A stretch of DNA of 64,000 nt from Tiliqua scincoides. Taxonomy: Eukaryota; Chordata; Lepidosauria; Squamata; Scincidae. Each line of letters starts with the position of its first letter. Position 1 is the stretch's first letter. The notes under the pieces were generated by a model that saw only the letters and a program-made list of their open reading frames with translations, ran no database searches and was not told the origin of the DNA. The stretch spans positions 8,001,156-8,065,155 of the forward strand of contig NC_089829.1 of assembly GCF_035046505.1 (NCBI RefSeq). The letters run 5' to 3'. This document shows positions 54,175-64,000 of this stretch, in pieces. A program made the translations under genes and the position numbers.

Positions 54175-57100
54175 ATGGACAGTAGTGGGAAGGTGACAGC
54201 AATGGCCTCGGGCATCGATTTAAACAAAGTGGGAAGAAATAAACTGAAACAGGCCGTCACCGGAGAGGTGAGATTCTCTCTGTGTGTCTGTGTGCGTGTC
54301 TGTATGTGTGATTTTCTATGTATGAGAGTTGCTGGAATATAAAGATCCTGTGAACTCTTAATTTTACAGATCAATGGGGGACGGAGCACTCACCAATGCT
54401 GAAGGTCCGTTAAATCCAAATATGTTTATGACAATGCACACATGCCTGAACAAAACATATATGACCTGAAGCAGGCAACATCTGTTATTTCCAAAATCGG
54501 TTAAATCGAGGTCCATTCAATTTGCTGTATCTTGAATGATTTCAATTGCATAACTGGTACAAAATTTTGGGTGTCTGTCGGTGGCAAAGTGGGTCATAAA
54601 CTTTAAGAATGGAAACCAAAGCACTCTTAATTCTTTCTAATGTGCTAGGCTTGGCTCTCAGTGAGCATCCCCGAGAGGCAATTGTCTGTCCACTTTTAAC
54701 TTTGGATTGATTAATAATTTGGCAGAAGGCAGCTTCCTGTGTAATAAATAAATACCAGATTGCAACATAAGAACATAAGAACAGCCCCACTGGATCAGGC
54801 CATAGGCCCATCTAGTCCAGCTGCCTGTATCTCACAGCGGCCCACCAAGTGCCCCAGGGAGCACACCAGATAACAAGAGAACTCATCCTGGTGCCCTCCC
54901 TTGCATCTGGCATTCTGACACAGCCCATTTCTAAAATCAGGAGGTTGCGCATACACATCATGGCTTGTAACCCGTAATGGATTTTTCCTCCAGAAACTTG
55001 TCCAATTCCCTTTTAAAGGCATCCAGGCCAGGTGCCATCACCACATCCTGCGGCAAGGAGTTCCACGTGATCATAATTTGTTTACTCAAAGCCTGATGCA
55101 TTTGGCAGGGCTTATCCTTGCTGGAATTAAAAAAAAAATACAAGTTGTATTTAGAAGTAACCCAGACTGGGACAGGGTGGGGGGGGGGAAGATAGGGTGC
55201 AGTCTTTCTTAGAAGTGAAGCACAACCTGAAAATGAGCTCCTGGGAACTGAAATGGGAAGCAACAGTCATTTATACGACTGCTGTAATCACCTTCAACCC
55301 ACACTTGTGTGGGTTGTGTGCTCGACCTAACTGAGACTAGGCAGCTCTGCGAATCCCACATGTGATATCAGAGCAAAGACAGATCTCGTTCAGCGGGCTG
55401 TGGATGGCGCTGGACACCCACAAGCAGGGCAGGAAGGTCACAGCCCTGCCTGGATAACCTTCCCTGGGGTTGAGGCAAAGCCTCCGAGATGAATTTTATC
55501 AGGGGGTACAAAATTTCTGTTGGGCCCCTTTGCAATGGGGGTGTGTGTGTGTGAGTGAAAGAGCAGGGGAGGGTGGTGATGGGTGAGCAGAATAGGGGGG
55601 GCAAAGCAGGGTGAGGGGATGGTAGAGACAGTTGAAAAAGTCTTTGGAGCCCAGGTCTACCCACCCTTGTGGCATCAGTAGTGTCCCCAGCACCCCTAGT
55701 CATGGTAATGTCCCCAGCATCCTGTATGGGCAACAAGTCTGAGTAGATAGGAAAGTGTCAGATCTCAGGAAATTTCTGGGCCCCCTCCTTTGGCTTCTGG
55801 GCCCCCCTTCTTACCCTGGGCCTGGGTACAAATTACCCCCTTTACCCCCCTCTCCTAGGCACTGAGTTGAGGGGCACTGCTTTGAAATGTGGCAGTTCCA
55901 TTTCATGTCCAGTGCTTGTGAAGTCAGACAGGGATTTCTTTCATTGCACAGTTTCAGTACTGTCCTGTGATTTAAAACTAGCACCTAATAAAAACAACCA
56001 CAATAACAACAACAAATACCTCCGCGTTCTCGGCCTTCAGCAAACGACACCAGCTCTGCTCCAGAAAACAGCGTTGGTCGGAACAGCAAATATCCTATGG
56101 CAATATCTCTGGGATTCCCAGGATCTTGGTTGGATCCCAAACTGCAGAACGTAGCTGGTCTGGCATAAGCGCTTGGGCTGTGAATCACCATCATCAACAA
56201 CAATGGCGTCAGTAGGGTTCACGTCACTCGACGTGGGAGGCCAGCGTGACACCTCCATGGTGGGCCTCCTCCCATACGGTGGGTGGGGCACTGCCCCGCC
56301 CCTGCTGGTTTTTCGGCTATAACTTTTGATAGAATGGAGATATTTCAACGTGGTTTGTTTCATTGCGTTCTGAATGAAATTACACATTGATCTATACACA
56401 GGTCCAAGCTTGTTATGCACAGATTTTTTTAGACATGGATTTGACTCATTATGAATGGCCACTGCAAATGAGAAGGAATGTGCTGATCCCTGGAGAAGGG
56501 GGAAAAATGCATCCGTTTAGTTTTTTGTTTTTTTTTTAAACTGCTTTCACTATTGTAGAGAGAATGGGCACAATCCAAAGCAGGTCTACTCAGAAGTAAG
56601 TCTTATTGTGTTCAATGGGACTTACTCCCAGGAAAGTGAGGTGAGGATCGCAGCCACAGTCATGCAAGAGATCATTCCATTCTTCAGCTGAGCCAGGCAA
56701 AGGCAGGGGGTCCTTTGTATTTCTAATTGCTGACCGCCTCTCTACAACTGTAAGAAAAGCCGTTTTTAAACCACAATTGTAAAGAGAGGCAGTTTTTTTT
56801 TTAACTGTTTTTATTTAACGCTTTTTATGGTAAAAATTGAGCTTCGTTGTGGTTTTAATTTGCGCATGGGAAAGTCTCAGGTCTAGTAGCATCTCCTGGT
56901 CAGGCTGAGAATGCCCCCTGGCGAAAACCTTGGAGATACCCTGGCAGCTGATATAAGTCAATCCCGGCCCAGCCTCCTGAGTCACGCAATTACCATGCTG
57001 TTGCCAAAAGCATAGCAGCTCTGCCAGGAAAGAAAGTTGGCAGTGCCAACCTCTGATTAGCATCTCTCCATGCAGGATGGATGCGTCCTTCTCTTTCGGT

Positions 57101-60100
57101 TCTGTCTGAACTTGGCTGGTTCCTTGCACTTTCATTCCATTGTCTTCTGCAAGTCCGCACACCCTGTTCCCAGATTTCATGTCTTCCGATACCAGAAAAT
57201 ATCCCATATTTAAATACAGATGCTTTTAAAAAAAGCAGCGCAGTGGCCGCTTTCTCCATTACTCTTCTTGGTCTTCAAAACAAAGAGGAGGAGAGGAGAG
57301 TAGTGGGCTAGAGTGTTTCTGCGGTAGCCCACACTCTCCTCCACACTTCCTCTTTCATTCCACTCCCCCTTTAAGTTAACAGACTGGAAGGAGAAGGAGT
57401 GGCAAGTGTGAGCAGATATCTAGAGATGGGTGCAGTGGCATTGCTGCAGGGAGTGCGGGCTGCACCGGGTGATGCGTACGGGGAGGTGACACCACCACTG
57501 AACAAAATTTTTAAAATCTTGTTTTCAAATAATACTATCTTGTTGGCATCCTTCAGTCTCAGAAGGCTATGGTGTCACGTTCTGAATGGTGGTTCTGGAA
57601 CAGAGTGTCCTCTCCAGTGCGCGAAGCCTGGGTAGAGTAGATATGGAGGATAGGCTTTTCCCATGCAGCAAATCCTTCCTCTCCATGTCGCTGAAATGGT
57701 CCAATGGAAAGGCAGAAGCCAGTATGGTTGGTTCCAGCGGCGTCACAGGAGTTGCCAGAACGTGACTGTGTTCAGCCATGAACTGCCTCAGGGACTCCGG
57801 CTCCGGATTTGGCCTCGAGGTTGACTCCTGAAGCCTCTTCCATAACTGGATGTAGCCACAAGGCAGTGGAGGTTTGGGATCAGAGTTTTCCTTCTCTCAG
57901 ATGAGCTGCCTTCCCAGGCTATCAAGTCCCATCTACCAGGTGGCTGTTTAGTCACCTCTTACGACAGGTACAGCCAGACTGAGGGCCTATTCTTATCCCC
58001 AGCCCCCAGGGGAAATACAGGGGAAATACATGAACATAATACTATCATGTTAATATTAACTGATGTGCAATTTCATGCAGAACACAGTGAAACAAACCAC
58101 GTTGAAATATCTCTATTCTGTCAAAAGTTATAGCCAGAAAAAACAGGAGGAGCGGCACAATGGTACGTCACCACACCCACCGCTCGGGGTTTTGCTCCGC
58201 CCACTGCATGGAAGGAGGTCCATCAAAGGGGTGACACACTGGCCTCCTGTACTGGGTGATGGGAACTTTAGTAATGCCACCGGGGCTGCTGGGGGGGCAC
58301 CTTCTCCTGTCCTGCAAGACGGCACCTTCCTCAGTGTGACAAACTCTGATCTCATCCGGTTGGTAGGAGGTGGAGCTGCGTAGTTTATGGAAGGACCAGG
58401 CGTGTGTGCTGCTGTTCCTCCGTCGCATGGGCTGCCTCTTGTGCCGCTGGATCGCAAAGGAGAACAGCAAGTTGAAAGGGACGCTGGAGAAGAACAAGGT
58501 CCGCTTGATCGGCATCGTGCCAGAACGTGAAGGCCTGGAAGAGTTTCTGAAAGGGGATTACTTTGCGGGAGGTAGGCTGAAAGAAGGATGGCATTGGGCC
58601 AGTCAAAATAATGACCCGGTCCGATGTTTGCAAACGTGTGTAAGCATTAATACGAATAGAACAACGACAAATCTCCATGTCGATGAGCAAGAGATCATTA
58701 GAGCAAGAGTTCCTAAACTCAACAAAGAAGAACCAAACTGTACATATGTGTCGATATATACACAGGGTATCTCCCAAAAATGTACATACGTTTTAACGAA
58801 CTCTAATTCATACCTACTTCATTGTAGAAGACCTGAAACACTTTAACATCGAAGGGAAGCCACCAAAGAGATGTGCGGACCACCCCAGCAGACACGTTGG
58901 TGGATGTCGGCAAATCCCTTAGTCCAGTGGTTTTCAAACTGGGGCGTCACGGCATCCCAGCCTCAAGGCCCTGGCCTCTGCCCCCTTAAGGGGCGGGGGC
59001 AGTGAGGAGGCAGGGTGGAGGCAGTAATGCGATCCCCAGGATTGCGTCGCTCAGGGGGCTGCAGGGACTGGGACGCACTCACCAGTTCTTGCAGCAGCTG
59101 TCCTGAGATGCGGGGAGCCCTGTGCGAGCGTCTGCAGAGCTCCCCAGGCTTCTAAAAGTGAAAGTGGAGTGACTTCCACTTCTGACAAGCTGGGGAGCCC
59201 TGCAGACGCTGACACCTCTGGACAGCTGCTGCAAGGACTGGTGAGTGCATCCCAGTCCCTGCAGCTCCCTGAGCAACATGATCCTGGGGATCACATCACT
59301 GCCTCCCCCCACCCCCAACCAAGACTTTCTGCAGTTCAAACTCTCCCTGATAGTTTGAAATCCACTGCCTTAGTCAATGATGTCACTGGTGTATAGACAC
59401 CAGTGGGGAACATTTTGAGCATTCAAATAATTCAGAAGTGTCAAACTCATTTCATATAGTGGGCCAAATAGAACCACATCCACCAAAAAGTTTCAGCTTG
59501 TCAGTTTCGCAACCCACCAAAATTTACGGTCCCAACCCCCAGTTTGGGAACCACTGCTCTAGGCACACTTTAGCAAGGGCTGGGCGTTACCTATAAGGCC
59601 TTGAGTTCTGGTCACTTGAGATCCTCTTTTGGTCCCTTCCCCTCTTTCTGTTTGACGCTTTCTGAAGCCAGAAGAGGAAGAGGAGCAACCATGGAGATGA
59701 ATAGTGAGAAGGAGGCATTTGCTGCCCTGTCTCAGGGGCCAGGAAGTCTTAGGCTGCTTTGCCAAGTGGTGCCTTTGTTTTGGTTGACCTTACTCCTTAT
59801 TTTCTTTTAGAACTCTTCGTGGATGAGGATAAAAACTGCTACAATGAACTGGGTTTCAAAAGGTTTGTGGCATTTAACGTGTGATGCTCCAGCAGGAGTC
59901 CCATTTGAGTTCAATGGGGCATGTTGTGGCATGTTGTGCACAGCTTTACAACAAAGTCCTATGCAGGTAGACCTAAAAATAAGCTCTACTGTGTCCAATG
60001 CAGTGCAGTGGCATACCTGGGGGAGGGTCAGGGGGTAAATGCTTCAGGATACTACGTAGCAGGGGGCACTGCCGTGACACCCCCTGCTGCCTGTTAAAAA

Positions 60101-62294
60101 AAATTAAGCACTCTTTAAAGGGACTGAGGACTCTGGACGATCTAAAAAGGTCACTTCCAGTTTTTGACCATATGTGACCTTTTTAGGCCTTTTGGAGGAG
60201 GAGGTTTTTTTTGTTGAAAACCAGAAGTGATTTTTTTTTTTTGCCAGGGTGGGGGAGGCATTTTGCAGTCATGGGCCTGGGGCCAGGATCACAATTGGTC
60301 AAGTGGGATATACTCCAAAGTTAGCAGGGATAAGATTGTGGTCTAACAGCCCAATCTTAACTACATCTCTCCCCTCCCCCCAATGCAACTGCGCCAATGT
60401 AGAGTACGCTTTATCCTTCTGGGAGGGAGTGGTCTGGAGGCCTCTGTGTGAACTTTTGTTCCCTTGTCGCAAGGCAAGCTTTCACTACCCCAGTAGGTCT
60501 CCTTGTATCTGCTCCAGTTTCTATTCTGATGTAACCCCAAGGCCAGTGAGGGCAAAGGAAGGGAAGAGGGAATGGGGTTAGGATCTGACACTCTAGTGCC
60601 ACTGAGATCCACCCCATTCCATCTCCCACTGACCTCCCCATTTTTCACCCAGAAACTCCCCTGTTCCTCCCCCTCCCCAATCCTGCCGTTGTCATATCTT
60701 TGCTCCTAGCTGGTGGAGGCAGTGGGCCTCCATCACTGTTGCCATTTGTGGTGGCAGACCCAAAACGGCCACTGGTGATGCACTGAACATGCCACTATCT
60801 GGCCATTTACAACAGTGGAACGGTGTTATTTTTAGAACTTCTTTTCTAAATGCTTGAATCACATTTAAAGCATCTGACGATTGGCAAAATTACTATCGGT
60901 CAAATTCAAAAAACTACCCTGCTTGGTTCAGCGCACATCATTTGCAAATATATTACGACGTCCTAGGCCCCTGGATCAGACCTGACTAGTAATTAAGGCC
61001 AAGTTCAGCTAAAGAACGGGGAGCTGTGATATGCAAGATTATAATAATAATAAGCCACCTTTGAGCTCCTGTAAAAGGGTGAGAAAGGAGAGTAAAAAGG
61101 TTTTAAAATAAAGTGAATGAAAAAAAGGAATCACCTGCTATCTTTTATTTAGGTACCACATCGGAAATATAATCCCTGCTATTCTCGAGAAGCCTTTCAC
61201 GGAAGCTGTGCACAAGGTCAGATAATAGAAGTCAAATTCTACTCAGTTGAACTGGTTGCTTGCAGAGAAACTGATGGTCACCCATAAAGGCCTCAGGGGT
61301 TCTGTGTGAAGCTACCTAACCCCAAGTCAGACCAATGACCCTCCTTGCTCTTTATCGTCTACTACTCAGATCGGCAGCATTTCTGCAGAGTTTCAGACAG
61401 GGGTCTTTCCTGGTGTCCCCCGGAGATGCTGTTTGGTTTTGAACTTGCAAGCCTGAACTCCACACCAGAGCTGCAGATGCTCTTGATAAATGTTGGAAAC
61501 TGGCTGCTGAGTCAGTCCATTGATTCCTTTAGGCCAGAAGTCTTGGAGGTCTTTCCCAGTCCTTTAGCTGAGGGCTGGACCTTGGACCTTCTGCATGCAA
61601 GCAGGAGATCAAGCAGGAGATGCAATCAGTCATCCTGGAGGGATGGCTGAGGAGGAGGGTGGGACACAGAGCTTCAATATGAGTCTCTTGACCAAGAGAT
61701 TTAGGCAGCAGCTCCTCCTCCTCCTCCCCTCCCCTCCCTGCCCCTCCCCACCAGCCAGTGGAAGTGTCCTCCAGATACCCTTGTGTTATGTCGTGTGTAC
61801 AGATGGGGTGTTGGATAAGTGGTGGTGCAATGCCAGAGGTGAGTCCATCTCTGATGAGCATGTGCTGGAGTCTGGCCTGGCTATCCTCTGCCATGGCTCC
61901 TATTCTCTGTCACTGGGCTGTGGCCTCCTTTTCATCCTGCACCCTGGGATCTGGCTGAGAGCAAACACATGCTGAGAGTCAACAGAACAGAATGTCAGAT
62001 GAACAATGATGCCTGCTACCCCCTCAGTCATTTCTGCCAGGCATTGAACAGGGTATATTCTGCATGGAAAGAGATGACCCATCATGGAGATATGTCCTTA
62101 CCCTGGACGTATGGCCTACATTTAGAGTTGACCTCTGTTAGGATCAGAGGATGCTCGGCCCTACCTGAAAAGGTCCCATCAGCACCTCCATGTTGACTTG
62201 AGCCTGTTTCTTTTTCAGGCGTACCTGGAGGGTATTCACGGTAACTTGTGCGGAGATGTTTGGCAGAGTGGTGGGACCCTGCTTGTTGGCAAAG
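54175..62294 (+). CDS. PRXL2B: PRXL2B (FAM213B), prostamide/prostaglandin F synthase, 3' end beyond window (exons 54202-54267, 58367-58571, 59811-59862, 61153-61216, 62219-62294)
   Basis: Thioredoxin-fold peroxiredoxin-like enzyme. The known mammalian protein reduces prostaglandin H2 and prostamide H2 to the F2alpha forms in the cytosol using a CXXC motif. Seen: five exons with correct borders and phases whose translation follows the human protein segment by segment ([65 protein letters not shown]). The active-site motif GCLLCRW is kept, Cys45 and Cys48 counting from the second Met. Two in-frame starts exist, ATG 54175 (adds nine residues) and ATG 54202; the second fits family length. The final exon (human KVLLHFVQKSPGDYV region) was not found before 64000. 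Position after TNFRSF14 matches mammalian synteny. Confidence 0.93.
54202..54267 (+). CDS. PRXL2B: PRXL2B exon 1
   Basis: ATG at 54202 preferred by alignment; reads [19 protein letters not shown] then TGE, donor GAG|GTGAGA. An upstream in-frame ATG at 54175 would add MDSSGKVTA. Confidence 0.88.
54767..55067 (-). mobile_element. CR1 LINE 3' fragment
   Basis: CATAAGAACATAAGAACAGC tail at the left, ending in GGCAAGGAGTTCCACG. Confidence 0.9.
55476..55864. mobile_element. hAT-type element (CTCCTAGGCCCTG family)
   Basis: Same body as 40045-40398 (GAATTTTATCAGGGGGTACA to TTTACCCCCCTCTCCTAGGC); flanks GGTTGAGG and AGTTGAGG. Confidence 0.85.
55990..56205 (+). mobile_element. R4-like LINE C-terminal fragment
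   Basis: Reads [20 protein letters not shown], matching the LLQKTALLGTA-type C-terminus also seen at 14955-15237. Confidence 0.6.
56200..56400 (+). repeat. Unclassified interspersed repeat (GGAGATATTTCA family)
   Basis: GGAGATATTTCAACGTGGTT and TGAATGAAATTACACATT, in the order seen at 37790-38070. Confidence 0.75.
57541..57995 (-). repeat. Repeat sharing a leader with the 5S SINEs
   Basis: Left end TTGGCATCCTTCAGTCTCAG plus AAGGCTATGGT matches the 5S SINE leader. The rest matches 9478-9725 and ends GACAGGTACAGCCAGACTGA. It may be a LINE 3' end whose tail the SINE borrowed. Confidence 0.55.
58030..58300 (-). repeat. Unclassified interspersed repeat, inverted relative to 56200-56400
   Basis: CAAACCACGTTGAAATATCT and CAAAAGTTATAGCC are the reverse complement of the family. 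Confidence 0.7.
58367..58571 (+). CDS. PRXL2B: PRXL2B exon 2, CXXC active site
   Basis: 205 bp, phase 0 to 1, donor GTAGGC. Reads [36 protein letters not shown] and [11 protein letters not shown]. The acceptor TTGGTAG is weak, with a second AG 3 bp on that would drop one Glu. Confidence 0.93.
58925..59367. mobile_element. hAT-type element with perfect TSD CCTTAGTC
   Basis: CAGTGGTTTTCAAACTGGGG to TAGTTTGAAATCCACTG; CCTTAGTC at 58917-58924 and 59368-59375. The interior (GGCAGTAATGCGATCCCCAG) is related to 1049-1433 and is partly self-complementary. Confidence 0.93.
59811..59862 (+). CDS. PRXL2B: PRXL2B exon 3
   Basis: 52 bp after TTTTCTTTTAG. Reads [17 protein letters not shown] and ends in phase 2 (AG|GTTTGT, a weaker donor). 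Confidence 0.92.
59863..61152 (+). other. PRXL2B intron 3
   Basis: 60340-60640 is a diverged member of the CCAATC/GGATTG palindromic family. The remainder is not recognised. Confidence 0.5.
61153..61216 (+). CDS. PRXL2B: PRXL2B exon 4
   Basis: 64 bp after CTTTTATTTAG. Reads [20 protein letters not shown] then HK, phase 0 at GTCAGA. Confidence 0.92.
61217..62218 (+). other. PRXL2B intron 4
   Basis: SINE remnants at the left; 61600-62200 shows no recognised feature. Confidence 0.45.
61300..61600 (-). mobile_element. Type-2 squamate SINE, antisense, two partial copies
   Basis: GAAGCTACCTAACCCCAAGT is the inverted family tail, and ACCTTCTGCATGCAAGCAGG near 61585 is an inverted tRNA-like head. 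Confidence 0.5.
62219..62294 (+). CDS. PRXL2B: PRXL2B exon 5
   Basis: 76 bp after GTTTCTTTTTCAG. Reads [19 protein letters not shown] then TLLVGK; phase 1 at GTGAGG. It corresponds to human VGIQGNLSGDLLQSGG. Confidence 0.94.
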
Positions 62295-62665
62295 GTGAGG
62301 AGGAGACCTGTCTCCAGCCAGTACACGGAACTGATGGAAACATCTCTGGCGGTCATGGACTGTATAGTCCCCCTGAGGCCAATTTCTTGCCACCAACTCA
62401 CAAGGAGAAAACTCTCTCTCCCCAAGCATGCTTTCTGGCATGTTGAATGGGCTGATGCCATGTAGGACTGACTGCCCAAGGACACAGCCATAGTACTGAT
62501 TTGTCCAACTGTTGCAGGTTCTCCCAAAGACTCCTGGGAACTGGAGTTCTGGTGAAAATGCTAAGAACTCCATTGGCGATTCAAACCTACATCTGCCCCT
62601 CCACTCCCTGCCAAAGGATATGCCGAAAATTCACTGAGAAGAGCAGAAGCTTGATTTAACTAGGG

Positions 62666-63075
62666 CAGTGGTTCCCAAACCTTTTAGCACCAGGATCCGC
62701 TTTTTAAAGTGACACTCTCTTGGGACCCTCTTAAGTTTACCAGATTTTTAAAAAAGGAGTTCTAGAAAGAAATATTTTATCTATTTATAAGTAATGATAA
62801 CCAGAAAAAAGACCCACAAACACTTACTACCCTATATTTACACATGCTTGCAAACTGCAGGAGCTGAGCTCTTTTCAGGGCAGTTAGCAACTGTCTTGCA
62901 GACTGCAGAAGCTGAGCTCTTTGCAAGGTAATTAGCAGCTACTGACAGTGTCTAATTTTTCAATAGCCTCAGGCCTTGAGGCAATTATCTGGTCTTTCCA
63001 TCATCCTTTGGCGACCCACCAAAAATCAGGTCGCGACACACCAGTGGGTCCTGACCCACAGTTTGGGAAGCACTG
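62666..63075. mobile_element. hAT-type element
   Basis: CAGTGGTTCCCAAACCTTTT to CACAGTTTGGGAAGCACTG; flanks AACTAGGG and AGCTAGGG (7 of 8). Confidence 0.88.
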
Positions 63076-63424
63076 AGCTAGGGAGGAGCCTGGAGTGCTC
63101 TGTGAATAATTTTTTGATTGAAGGGGAGGAGGTGCAGTTCTAGCAGGGGCAAAATATCCTCCAGTTCATCTTATTTCAACACTGACATTGACATGGCATT
63201 GTTCTGAGGGGGAAATTGTGTGGGAGAAATTGTGTCTAAGAACTGAGAGAGGTGGACCACCAGTAAGGCTCCCCTTCTGTCCCCCTAAAATTGCTGCAGT
63301 CTCCCCCCCTACCAACCCTGAACAGGGCAGTGAAAGGGGGAAGCATTTTTACTTGTCTTTAAAATTATGACACAGGCCAACACACATTTTGCTTCCTTAA
63401 ATGTTACACCAATTCCTGGGTATA

Positions 63425-63608
63425 TTTGGGGTGCTGATTCCAAAAATGGCATCTGTTTTGCCCTATCACGTCTAGTTTTGGAGACACGGCATAGCCTCAT
63501 GAGTGAATGGTTCAAGCAGCTTCCATTCATTAATGAGGCTATACTATATCTCCAAAACCAGACATGATAGGGCAAAACGGATGCCATTTTTGGAATCAGC
63601 ACCCCAAA
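63425..63608. repeat. Near-perfect palindrome (83-bp arms, 12-bp loop)
   Basis: Left arm 63428-63510 and right arm 63523-63605 differ at about nine positions. The arms contain ATTCCAAAAATGGCATC and its complement. Probably a palindromic MITE. Confidence 0.85.
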
Positions 63609-64000
63609 GGCCACACCTGGAGTATTGTGTCCAGAACCAGTCCACTAAAATTGAGTGTTGGGTGGGTTAGGACAGACAAAAGAAAATATTTCTTTACTCA
63701 GCGTGTGGTCATCTGTGGAACTCCTTGCCGCAGGATGTGGTGATGGCATCTGGCCTGGATGCCTTTAAAAGAGGATTGGACAAATTTCTGGAGGAAAAAT
63801 CCATTACGGGTTATGAGCCATGATGTGTATGTGCAACCTGCTGATTTTAGAAATGGGTTATGTCAGAATGCCAGATGCAAGGGAGGGCACCAGGATGAGG
63901 TCTCTTGTTATCTGGTGTGCTCCCTGGGGCATTTGGTGGGCCGCTGTGAGATACAGGAAGCTGGACTAGATGGGCCTATGGACTGATCCAGTGGGGCTGT
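63609..64000 (+). mobile_element. CR1 LINE 3' fragment running to the window end
   Basis: CCACACCTGGAGTATTGTGT followed, after an internal deletion, by CCACTAAAATTGAGTGTTGG and the C-terminus and 3' UTR. Confidence 0.9.

Larger units (their letters stand above)
54268..58366 (+). other. PRXL2B intron 1
   Basis: 4.1 kb filled with repeats: CR1 54767-55067, hAT 55476-55864, R4-like fragment 55990-56205, GGAGATATTTCA repeats (56200-56400 sense, 58030-58300 antisense) and a chimeric repeat 57541-57995. Confidence 0.8.

Noticed and set aside
62295-64000. Last exon of PRXL2B
   Set aside because: Looked for a KVLLHFVQ/PGDYVP-like stretch on the plus strand and found only transposons and a palindrome; the exon must lie beyond the window.

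Overview
The window looks like nuclear DNA of a squamate reptile (lizard-type). The evidence is spliced vertebrate genes in a conserved order (TNFRSF14, then PRXL2B, both on + as in human 1p36), dense CR1-clade LINEs with a TTCTTATG-type 3' tail, 5S-rRNA-derived and tRNA-derived SINEs, and many hAT-type non-autonomous elements with 8-bp target duplications. Species cannot be told from sequence alone.

Layout. (1) 118-~8405: 3' part of a TNFRSF14-like (HVEM) gene, copy A, with exons for CRD2, CRD3, CRD4 and the membrane segment. Its intracellular exons have no recognisable counterpart, and a short replacement exon ending at 7287 is possible. (2) ~8.4-23.3 kb: repeat-rich intergenic DNA, including a local duplication, piggyBac-like and pogo-like MITEs, and an R4-like LINE split by CR1 insertions. 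(3) 23348-43236: a second TNFRSF14-like gene, copy B. It has a candidate promoter/first exon with an ISRE-like triple TTTC motif and six exons from signal peptide/CRD1 to membrane and juxtamembrane segment. The last exon carries a CD40-like PxQET TRAF-binding motif. (4) 43.4-54.0 kb: repeats, with several CR1 copies and one near-complete CR1 (EN + RT) lying head-to-head with the next gene. (5) 54175-62294 onward: PRXL2B (prostamide/prostaglandin F synthase), five of about six exons; the last lies beyond the window.

The two TNFRSF14 copies are a tandem duplication still alignable through introns (about 18 of 156 bases differ in the CRD3 exon by hand alignment). Each copy has gained its own transposon insertions, so each serves as the empty site for the other. 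The main biological hypothesis is a pair of co-stimulatory/decoy receptors: copy B keeps a TRAF-binding tail, while copy A keeps an intact ligand-binding region and membrane anchor but appears to have lost the signalling tail.

All exon calls come from manual reading of splice signals, codon phase and remembered family sequences. No database search was run.
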